Below are positions 1 through 5,429 of a DNA stretch of 5,599 nt, in pieces. The first letter of the stretch is position 1, and every line of letters starts with the position of its first letter. A model generated the notes under the pieces. That model was not told where the DNA came from. It ran no database searches and saw nothing but the letters and a program-made list of their open reading frames with translations. Origin of the DNA: Sphaerochaeta sp. (GTDB taxonomy: Bacteria; Spirochaetota; Spirochaetia; Sphaerochaetales; Sphaerochaetaceae); NCBI GenBank assembly GCA_003456855.1, contig DMOO01000040.1, positions 1 through 5,599 on the forward strand, read 5' to 3'. A program made the translations under genes and the position numbers.

Positions 1-5
1 TCCAT
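1..5 (-). CDS. Probable start of a further operon gene, cut by window edge
   Basis: Only the start codon (ATG, complement of 3-5) and two more bases lie inside the window, so no product can be named. It is called because a strong purine-rich ribosome binding site, AGGAAGG (complement of 9-15), sits 3 nt upstream, and because the ATG follows the SDR stop codon by only 10 nt in the same direction, a typical within-operon spacing. If real, it is the next gene of the OYE-SDR unit. The spacing of the ribosome binding site is slightly short, so another start just outside the window is possible. Confidence 0.45.
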
Positions 6-15
6 AGTCCTTCCT

Positions 16-783
16 CTACAGTCTTCTTATGTGGAAGCCTCCATCGACATCGATGTAGTTTCCGGTTGTGTACATGAACTTGTCTGATGCAAGGGCGCTC
101 ACTGCATTGGCCACATCCTCAGGCGTGCCCCAACGTGCAATCGGGAACTCGCCCTTCTCTATCAAGGCGTCGTACTTAGCCTTGACGGTGCTGGTCATGT
201 CGGTGGCGATCACACCAGGTCTGACCTCATGCACAAGTATGCCTTCTCCGGCAAGGCGGTCCGCATAGAGCATGGTCAATGCGGAGATGCCTGCCTTGGA
301 GACGCAGTACTCACCTCTGTTGGTGGAGGAGACCACCGATGAGCAGGAGGAGATGTTTATTATGACACCCTTCCTTCCATCCAGGGGCTCCTGGCTTATC
401 ATCTGGTTGGCAACCGCCTGGGTGAGGAACATGTTGCCCTTTGTGTTGATGCCCACAACCCTGTCGAAGCTCTCCTCCGACATCTCAAGGAGGTCTGCTC
501 TCTGAAGAGGTGCAACACCTGCATTGTTCACCAAAATGTCAACTCTGCCGAACATCCTCACGGCCTCGCTCACGATCCTGAGCCTGTCGTCATGGTCAGC
601 AATGTTCGCCTGTATGTAACCGACTGTTATACCCTGGTCCTCAAGGGCCCTTATGGCATCACCGTTCTTCTCTTTGGAGCCTGTGGCAACCATGACGACA
701 TTGCAGCCGTCTAGACCAAGTTGCTTAGCTATTGCATAGCCTATTCCACGACTTGCACCAGTAATTATTGCAGTTCTCTTCAT
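16..783 (-). CDS. Short-chain dehydrogenase/reductase, FabG-like (3-ketoacyl-ACP reductase type)
   Basis: A 255-residue classical SDR, a cytosolic NAD(P)H-dependent enzyme interconverting a carbonyl and an alcohol. Visible motifs are the Rossmann glycine motif TGASRGIG (residues 8-15), NNAG (86-89), active-site Asn113, Ser146, Tyr159 and Lys163 (the Y-x3-K pair, with Ser 13 before Tyr), and the RPG turn (188-190). All catalytic residues are present and the length is normal, so it should be active. The end of the second beta strand reads VATGSK, without the Asp typical of NAD users or an obvious Arg of NADP users, so cofactor preference is unclear. The ATG is backed by AAGAAGGG (complement of 791-798) with a 7-nt spacer. 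It lies 18 nt after the OYE gene and is surely co-transcribed with it. It ends in TAG. The FabG name reflects similarity only: there are no fatty acid synthesis genes nearby, so a role on the OYE's product is more likely than lipid synthesis. Confidence 0.93.
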   Translation of the reverse strand: MKRTAIITGASRGIGYAIAKQLGLDGCNVVMVATGSKEKNGDAIRALEDQGITVGYIQANIADHDDRLRIVSEAVRMFGRVDILVNNAGVAPLQRADLLEMSEESFDRVVGINTKGNMFLTQAVANQMISQEPLDGRKGVIINISSCSSVVSSTNRGEYCVSKAGISALTMLYADRLAGEGILVHEVRPGVIATDMTSTVKAKYDALIEKGEFPIARWGTPEDVANAVSALASDKFMYTTGNYIDVDGGFHIRRL

Positions 784-801
784 TATCAGACCCTTCTTTA
801 G

Positions 802-2154
802 TCAAACTCTATGTTCGCGTTCAACTGCCTCGGCATTGAACTTCTTGTACAGCGGCATGTACACCGAGCTGTTTCTGACAGCGCATCCGGTGGTTCCGTG
901 GTCCCTCATGATCTGGGTGCAGATGCTGCAGGTGATGCAGCACTTTCTAGGATCCATCGCACCCTTCTCAAGGGTGTCCTTCGGAGCATCAGGATAGGCG
1001 AAGCTCTCACGTCCGAGACCAACGAAGTCACATCTTCCGGCGTTGATGTTGTAGGCTGCGGCATAAGGCAGGAACTGTCTCAGCCAGGTGTAGCCGTTTC
1101 CTATTACAGGGACATCACCTGCGGCCTTCTTGACGACCTCCGTCAGATGGAACAGACGGTTGATGCTCTCAAGAGGGTGCTCCTCAGGGGTCGGGATTCC
1201 ATAGCTGGACTTGTCGAACGGCCTTGTGACCTGCGGGTAGATGTAGTATGGGTTTCCTCCGGAGTTGGACAGAAGACCGACACCGGCCTTGACCATCTCC
1301 TTGACAAGGCGCACAGGCTCGGTCTCGTCGAAGGTCCACATGTCATCCTTGGCGCAGCCGAAGCCGTATGGATATGGATGGGCATCGAAGACGTTGAAGC
1401 GGCTGGCGACTATGAAGTCATCACCCATGGCCCTCTTCACGGCCTTGATCGAGTCAAGGAGAAGTCTGCTTCTGTTCTCGAAGGATCCGCCGTAGCGCCC
1501 CTCCCTTGTATGGGATGCAAGGAGCTCGCTCATCAGGTAGCGATGGCAGGCCTTGATGTCTACGCCGTCGAAGCCGGCCTCCTTTGCAAGCATTGCACTT
1601 ATTACATAGCGCTCAGGAAGGCTGTCCAGATACTCGTCGGAGACGATGATCTCATTGCCCTTGTCCAACATCGGATCATGCTGAGGTACAATCGGACGAG
1701 ACCTGTGGCCCTCCGGTCTGCTGTAGCGGCCCGAGTGTGTCAGCTGGAGGATTTTCACAGGCTTGAAGCCATGCTTCTCCATGCACAGGTCGTCGACCTT
1801 CTTCACCAGGTCCTTGAACTTCTCGACGTTGGATGCAGTGAGCATCATCTGAAGCTCGTTGGCCCTTCCCTCAGGGACTATTGCATTGGCCTCGAACCAG
1901 ATAAGTCCGAAACCGCCTTCGGCGTACTTCAGGTATCTGTCATATACAAGCTGGGATGGGGATCCGTCAGTGTTCGAGTCACAGCCTTCCATTGGAAGAA
2001 CGGCGAATCTGTTGGCGGCTGTGAGGCCACCGACCTTCATCGGGCTTCCCAGAACCTTGAGGTCCTCTTCATAGCCGAAGCCAAGACCAAGTTCCCTGGT
2101 CCTGTTCCTTATCTCATCAAGACTCTTGAAATTGAATTTCTCATGGGCGCTCAT
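802..2154 (-). CDS. OYE-family flavin/Fe-S oxidoreductase (enoate or dienoyl-CoA reductase-like), single barrel domain
   Basis: A 450-residue protein of the FMN-binding TIM-barrel family that reduces activated C=C bonds (OYE, 2,4-dienoyl-CoA reductase, BaiCD/BaiH, trimethylamine dehydrogenase). Seen: the barrel start NRFAVLPMEG (48-57), QLTHSGRYS (137-145), the active-site strand GFDGVDIKACHRYL (195-208) followed by GRYGGSFENRSR (219-230), VIGNGYT (350-356) and GLGRESFAYP (379-388). A cysteine set, C406-x2-C409-x2-C412-x11-C424, matches the 4Fe-4S ligands of the dienoyl-CoA reductase/trimethylamine dehydrogenase subgroup. The protein stops about 26 residues after the last cysteine, so the C-terminal FAD/NAD(P)H module of roughly 200 residues found in those enzymes is absent. 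The start at 2154 is chosen over an in-frame ATG at 2232 because AAGGAAGG (complement of 2162-2169) lies 7 nt upstream and because the extra 26 residues would overlap the promoter. It heads an operon with the SDR. Substrate unknown. Confidence 0.9.
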   Translation of the reverse strand: MSAHEKFNFKSLDEIRNRTRELGLGFGYEEDLKVLGSPMKVGGLTAANRFAVLPMEGCDSNTDGSPSQLVYDRYLKYAEGGFGLIWFEANAIVPEGRANELQMMLTASNVEKFKDLVKKVDDLCMEKHGFKPVKILQLTHSGRYSRPEGHRSRPIVPQHDPMLDKGNEIIVSDEYLDSLPERYVISAMLAKEAGFDGVDIKACHRYLMSELLASHTREGRYGGSFENRSRLLLDSIKAVKRAMGDDFIVASRFNVFDAHPYPYGFGCAKDDMWTFDETEPVRLVKEMVKAGVGLLSNSGGNPYYIYPQVTRPFDKSSYGIPTPEEHPLESINRLFHLTEVVKKAAGDVPVIGNGYTWLRQFLPYAAAYNINAGRCDFVGLGRESFAYPDAPKDTLEKGAMDPRKCCITCSICTQIMRDHGTTGCAVRNSSVYMPLYKKFNAEAVEREHRV

Positions 2155-2161
2155 GTTCACA

Positions 2162-2169
2162 CCTTCCTT
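2162..2169 (-). promoter_or_regulatory. Ribosome binding site that fixes the OYE start
   Basis: AAGGAAGG read on the minus strand, 7 nt before the ATG at 2154. It decides between this start and the longer in-frame ATG at 2232, which has no comparable site and would place the promoter and operator inside the coding region. Confidence 0.8.
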
Positions 2170-2204
2170 AGCTTGAATTCTAAACCCAGCTCTTGCAATC
2201 CTAA

Positions 2205-2232
2205 AGTGTAATGATATTACAGAATGTGTCAA
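2205..2232 (-). promoter_or_regulatory. Sigma70-like promoter of the OYE-SDR operon
   Basis: On the minus strand a perfect TTGACA (complement of 2227-2232) is followed after 16 nt by TACACT (complement of 2205-2210), four of six matches to the -10 consensus. Transcription would start near 2198, giving a leader of roughly 44 nt that contains the ribosome binding site. The 98-nt gap after the MATE stop shows no convincing terminator, so read-through from the MATE gene may add to this promoter. The assignment is from consensus only. Confidence 0.55.
2207..2227 (-). promoter_or_regulatory. Putative operator: ACATTC plus perfect inverted repeat (OYE copy)
   Basis: Read on the minus strand: ACATTC directly followed by TGTAAT-ATC-ATTACA, a perfect 6-bp inverted repeat with a 3-nt centre (2207-2221). 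It fills the spacer between the -35 and -10 boxes and covers most of the -10, the classic position for a repressor site. A near copy with the same order of elements is in the MATE promoter (3614-3635). The regulator is not in the window. Confidence 0.55.
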
Positions 2233-2252
2233 ATTTTAACTGATTTTGCCAA

Positions 2253-3611
2253 TCACATGGCCTTTATGGTCTTCCATTTGCCGGTTGCCACCCTTGAGAC
2301 TTCAAAAATGACACCTGCAGCCCAACCTATCGGAACTGCGTACCAGATGACCTGGATGCCATAGGTCGGAGAGAACGCATAGGAGACGAAGATTCTTATT
2401 GCAAGGTTCACCACATTGGCTATGAAGTACCATTTCATGTCCCCTGATCCCCTCAGAATCGCATCGAAGACGATCTTCAGACCAAGCACCCAATAGAACC
2501 ATCCACAGAAGCTCAGATAGGATGTTCCCACATTGACTGCCACCTCTGACGGTTGCCCGGAAAGGAATGATGATACAATATTCTTTCCAAACAGCTGAAC
2601 TACAAGACATGAAATGACAGAGAAGCTGAACATTATGACAAGGCCGATCTTCATGGCCTTGGAGATTCTGTCAAGCTTCCTGGCACCTATGTTCTGGGCA
2701 ATGAAGGAGCTGAGGGCCGTGCTTATGGCCGAGTACGGGGCAACCACTATTCCATCTATTCTCATGCATGCGGTGTAGCCTGCAAGTGATGCTGAGCCGA
2801 AGACGTTCACCGCAGCCTGGACCACCATCATACCAAAGGATATGACTGTCTGACTGAACAGGGACGGAAGAGCAAGTCTGAGGATTTTCCCAACCAAGGA
2901 GCCTCTGAATATGACAACATCCCTCACCTCGTCCATGTCCTTCATCTCCTTCAGAAGAAGCACGAAGGACAAGGTCGCCGATATACCCTGGGCAAGGAAT
3001 GTGGCAAGTGCCGCGCCATAGGCTCCAAGGCCCATCCTGGCAACCATGACCAGGTCCAGTATCACATTGAAGAATACAGAGACGACAAGGAACAGAAGCG
3101 GGTATCTGGACTTCCCGAGTGCGTTGAAGATCGACGAGATGTCATTGTAGATGAATATGAACGGAAGACCGTAGAGACAGATCCTCAGGTAGTCGAAGGC
3201 GCTCTCCATTGCATCGGCCGGGACCCTGAGGGCCGTCAGTATCTGCCTGAGGAAGATTCTGGACAGGACCATCAGAACAACAGCTGCTCCGGTGAAGGTC
3301 ACAAGGGATGTGGTTATGGACTCCCTGGTCTCCTTGTACCTTCTGGCCCCGAAGTACTGGCCGGTAAGGACAGCGGCTCCTATTCCGGCTCCGAATGCTA
3401 TAGAAGTGTAGACACGGGTCAACGAATAGCCTGCCCCAACACCTGCCAGAGCCTCGAGGCCTGCGAACCTGCCTACTATTATGGTGTCAGCCATGTTGTA
3501 CAGCTGCTGAAGAATGCTGCTTAGCAGTATCGGAAGCATGAACACCAAGAGAGGACCCGCAATCGGGCCTTCGATCAATGATTTCTTTCTCTTGTCTATT
3601 GTGCGTTCCAT
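2253..3611 (-). CDS. MATE-family multidrug/metabolite exporter
   Basis: A 452-residue integral membrane protein of the multi-antimicrobial extrusion (MATE) family, which exports drugs or metabolites in exchange for Na+ or H+. Length and the run of hydrophobic segments (first at about 19-37, last at about 420-437) fit the usual 12 helices in two six-helix halves. The characteristic N-terminal stretch is present: P27, then LQQLYNMADTIIVGRF (34-49) and ALAGVG (54-59). The repeat half shows ALPSLFSQ (247-254) and GYTACMRIDG (278-287). A basic N-terminus (residues 3-10) is cytosolic. The ATG at 3611 gives the expected N-terminus but has no ribosome binding site, and the best -10 box ends only 9 nt upstream, so the mRNA may be nearly leaderless. 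Codon use is mixed and includes many ATA codons, unlike the neighbouring ligase. It points the same way as the OYE and SDR genes and shares an operator-like element with the OYE promoter, which suggests it moves their substrate or product. The substrate cannot be read from sequence. Confidence 0.93.
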   Translation of the reverse strand: MERTIDKRKKSLIEGPIAGPLLVFMLPILLSSILQQLYNMADTIIVGRFAGLEALAGVGAGYSLTRVYTSIAFGAGIGAAVLTGQYFGARRYKETRESITTSLVTFTGAAVVLMVLSRIFLRQILTALRVPADAMESAFDYLRICLYGLPFIFIYNDISSIFNALGKSRYPLLFLVVSVFFNVILDLVMVARMGLGAYGAALATFLAQGISATLSFVLLLKEMKDMDEVRDVVIFRGSLVGKILRLALPSLFSQTVISFGMMVVQAAVNVFGSASLAGYTACMRIDGIVVAPYSAISTALSSFIAQNIGARKLDRISKAMKIGLVIMFSFSVISCLVVQLFGKNIVSSFLSGQPSEVAVNVGTSYLSFCGWFYWVLGLKIVFDAILRGSGDMKWYFIANVVNLAIRIFVSYAFSPTYGIQVIWYAVPIGWAAGVIFEVSRVATGKWKTIKAM

Positions 3612-3613
3612 AT

Positions 3614-3635
3614 TGTTATTATTATAACAGAATGT
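3614..3635 (-). promoter_or_regulatory. Putative operator: ACATTC plus perfect inverted repeat (MATE copy)
   Basis: Read on the minus strand: ACATTC directly followed by TGTTAT-AATA-ATAACA, a perfect 6-bp inverted repeat with a 4-nt centre (3614-3629). It covers the -10 box and ends 2 nt before the start codon. The half-sites TGT(A/T)AT and the preceding ACATTC match the OYE operator in order and spacing. A protein bound here would block both initiation and the transcript start. Confidence 0.55.
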
Positions 3636-3650
3636 TGCATTTTATTACAA
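3621..3650 (-). promoter_or_regulatory. Promoter of the MATE gene
   Basis: On the minus strand TTGTAA (complement of 3645-3650) is followed after 18 nt by a perfect TATAAT (complement of 3621-3626). Transcription would begin 2-3 nt before the ATG. Read as archaeal, the AATAAAA stretch about 30 nt upstream of the ATG could act as a TATA box and would also give a leaderless transcript. Confidence 0.45.
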
Positions 3651-3666
3651 ACTCTGTCTTTTTCGG

Positions 3667-3695
3667 TTGACCCATCTCCCTTGTGAAGGTATATA
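3667..3695 (+). promoter_or_regulatory. Promoter of the ligase-iorA operon
   Basis: TTGACC (3667-3672), 17 nt, TATATA (3690-3695) fits a sigma70-type promoter with a start near 3702 and a leader of about 58 nt. The same place carries TATATAAATA (3690-3699), which would serve as a TATA box with a start near 3718-3722 if the host were an archaeon. I favour the bacterial reading because of the ribosome binding sites and the TTGACA box of the OYE promoter. Confidence 0.45.
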
Positions 3696-3699
3696 AATA

Positions 3700-3715
3700 T
3701 TCTTACATGTTAGAA
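3700..3715. promoter_or_regulatory. 16-bp near-perfect palindrome at the ligase transcription start
   Basis: TTCTTACA/TGTTAGAA pairs at seven of eight positions around a central ACATGT. It begins right after the TATATAAATA box and overlaps the expected transcription start, a typical operator position. It differs from the OYE/MATE elements, which have TGTWAT and ATWACA half-sites facing inward, although all three carry ATTCT. Confidence 0.4.
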
Positions 3716-3737
3716 AGTCCCTATACAAGTAGGGGCT
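3716..3737 (+). other. Hairpin in the ligase 5' leader
   Basis: AGTCCCTA (3716-3723) pairs with TAGGGGCT (3730-3737) over 8 bp including one G-U pair, with a 6-nt loop (TACAAG). It lies 12 nt upstream of the ribosome binding site at 3750-3754. No T-run follows, so it is not a standard terminator. It could stabilise the transcript 5' end or take part in leader control. Confidence 0.4.
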
Positions 3738-3749
3738 AAAAACGGAACT

Positions 3750-3754
3750 AGGAG
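3750..3754 (+). promoter_or_regulatory. Ribosome binding site of the ligase
   Basis: AGGAG with a 6-nt A-rich spacer before the ATG at 3761. It supports this start; the next in-frame ATG is far inside the protein. Confidence 0.8.
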
Positions 3755-3760
3755 AAAGAA

Positions 3761-5398
3761 ATGGTTATCACCGATTTCCTTGAGAGGAATGCCAGACTTT
3801 ATGGACAGGAGACCGCACTGGTCGTAGTCAGCCCGTCCGAGAGAAGAGACCAGGCTGTGACCTGGAGAGAGGCAAGCCTCATCGAGAGTGCTACTGACGC
3901 CCCTTACAGAAGGGAGATTTCCTGGGGACAGTTCGACCGCATGGCCAACTGCTTCGCGAACCTGCTTCTCAGCAGAGAGATTCCTAGAGGTACCAAGGTC
4001 GGTATCCTCATGATGAACTGCATCGAGTATCTACCGATCTATTTCGGAGTCCTCAAGGCAGGATGCATCGTCGTTCCGATGAACTACAGATATTCAAGCG
4101 ATGAGATCAAATACTGTCTTGACCTTGCTGATGTGGAGATTCTGGTCTTCGGACCTGAGTTCGTGGCAAGAATGGACGCCATCGCTGACCAGATCCCGAA
4201 CGTCAGGACAATGTTCTACGTCGGAAAGAACGGCCCTTCATATACAGAGAACTGTCTCAGGGTCATGGGCTTCGCCTCTCCTGAAGCTCCACCTATCGCC
4301 CTGGACCAGGATGACTACGCAGCCATCTACTTCTCCTCGGGAACAACAGGTTTCCCGAAGGCCATCCTGCACAAGCACAGAGCCCTCTACAACTCATGCC
4401 TCACCGAGCAGAACCACCACGGCCAGACAAAGGACGATGTCTTCCTCTGCATCCCTCCTCTCTACCATACAGGAGCAAAGATGCACTGGTTCGGTTCCCT
4501 CATGACAGGCAGCAAGGCGGTCATCCTCAGAGGCACAAAGCCTGAGTGGATCCTCAGAACCGTCACAGAGGAGAAATGCACAATCGTCTGGCTCCTGGTG
4601 CCATGGGTACAGGACATCCTGGATGCAATCGACAGCGGAAGGATCAAGCTGGAGGACTACCTTCTCAGCCAGTGGCGCCTGATGCACGTAGGTGCCCAGC
4701 CGGTTCCACCAAGTCTGATCAACAGATGGCTCAAGGTCTTCCCTCACCACCAGTACGATACGAACTATGGTCTCTCAGAGTCAATAGGACCAGGCTGCGT
4801 ACATCTTGGAGTAGAGAATACTTCCAAAGTCGGAGCAATAGGAATCCCTGGATATCTCTGGGAAGCCAAGATCGTCAAGGAAGACGGTGTGACAGAGGTC
4901 AGCGGTGACGAGGTCGGAGAACTTGCGGTCAAGGGACCTGGCGTCATGTGCTGCTACTACAAGAACCCGGAGGCGACCGATGAGATCCTCAAGGGCGACT
5001 GGCTCCTCACAGGAGACATGGCCAAGAAGGACAAGGACGGGTTCATCTATCTGGTTGACAGAAAGAAGGACGTCATCATCACCGGAGGTGAGAACCTCTA
5101 CCCTGTACAAATCGAGGATTATCTGAGAAAATTCGACAAGATAAAGGATGTTGCGGTAATCGGCCTGCCTGACCACAGACTTGGCGAGATTGCAGCAGCC
5201 ATCATCTCCATCAAGGATGGCATGGAGTGCACAGAGGAGGAGATCCAGGAGTTCTGCAAGGATCTTCCAAGATATAAGAGACCTAGAAAGATCATCTTCG
5301 CCGATGTGCCGCGCAATCCTACTGGAAAGATCGAGAAGCCGGTCCTCAGGGCGCGTTACAGAGTTGCAAACCTTGTCGAGCAGCAGATCCAGAGCTGA
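3761..5398 (+). CDS. AMP-forming acyl-CoA ligase (class I adenylate-forming enzyme)
   Basis: A 545-residue cytosolic enzyme of the ANL superfamily that activates a carboxylic acid with ATP to an acyl-AMP and then to an acyl-CoA. Seen in order: A3 phosphate loop YFSSGTTGFPK (190-200), A4 region LYHTGAKMHW (234-243), A5 NYGLSES (335-341), A7 LTGDMA with ribose-binding Asp419, hinge region DRKKDVIITGGENLYPVQIED (433-453, Arg434), and A10 NPTGKIEK with catalytic Lys523. All key residues are intact. Compared with ordinary ligases there is an extra stretch of about 20-25 residues near the N-terminus (roughly 22-50, charged, with a YRREISW end). Codon choice is strongly biased (AGA, ATC, GAG, AAG, GGA), suggesting high expression. 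iorA follows after 31 nt with no terminator, so an aryl acid such as indoleacetate, phenylacetate or 4-hydroxyphenylacetate is the likeliest substrate. It belongs to the FadD/CaiC-like type, not the shorter PaaK type. Medium-chain or other acids are possible. Confidence 0.93.
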   Translation: MVITDFLERNARLYGQETALVVVSPSERRDQAVTWREASLIESATDAPYRREISWGQFDRMANCFANLLLSREIPRGTKVGILMMNCIEYLPIYFGVLKAGCIVVPMNYRYSSDEIKYCLDLADVEILVFGPEFVARMDAIADQIPNVRTMFYVGKNGPSYTENCLRVMGFASPEAPPIALDQDDYAAIYFSSGTTGFPKAILHKHRALYNSCLTEQNHHGQTKDDVFLCIPPLYHTGAKMHWFGSLMTGSKAVILRGTKPEWILRTVTEEKCTIVWLLVPWVQDILDAIDSGRIKLEDYLLSQWRLMHVGAQPVPPSLINRWLKVFPHHQYDTNYGLSESIGPGCVHLGVENTSKVGAIGIPGYLWEAKIVKEDGVTEVSGDEVGELAVKGPGVMCCYYKNPEATDEILKGDWLLTGDMAKKDKDGFIYLVDRKKDVIITGGENLYPVQIEDYLRKFDKIKDVAVIGLPDHRLGEIAAAIISIKDGMECTEEEIQEFCKDLPRYKRPRKIIFADVPRNPTGKIEKPVLRARYRVANLVEQQIQS

Positions 5399-5429
5399 GA
5401 ATTAAACGAAAGGAAGAAAACATAGGACA

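Noticed and set aside
16..18. Read-through of the SDR's TAG stop as pyrrolysine
   Set aside because: The SDR is already full length at the stop, and a ribosome binding site and ATG follow immediately, so a true stop is the simple reading.
802..990. OYE truncated by a frameshift that removed its second domain
   Set aside because: The stop is followed after 18 nt by a well-formed SDR gene with its own ribosome binding site, and the short intervening DNA cannot hold remains of a lost domain.
811..2211. A 466-codon open frame on the plus strand, opposite the OYE gene
   Set aside because: Its mirror frame encodes a clear OYE with all family motifs, an Fe-S cysteine set, a promoter and a ribosome binding site. 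The antisense frame has no recognisable domain and results from the codon pattern of the real gene.
2155..2232. Longer OYE start at 2232 adding 26 residues
   Set aside because: The added part would cover the promoter and inverted repeat and has no ribosome binding site; the start at 2154 has an excellent one.
2226..2265. Terminator between the MATE and OYE genes
   Set aside because: Only a 4-bp stem (GCCA/TGGC) without a proper T-run can be drawn, too weak to call.
3690..3699. TATATAAATA as proof of an archaeal host
   Set aside because: The same bases serve as a bacterial -10 box 17 nt after TTGACC, and TTGACA plus Shine-Dalgarno sequences elsewhere favour bacteria. It stays an open alternative, not a conclusion.
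4394..4750. A 118-codon minus-strand frame and several other overlapping short frames inside the ligase
   Set aside because: All lie within a fully conserved ligase, show no family motifs and have no supporting start signals.
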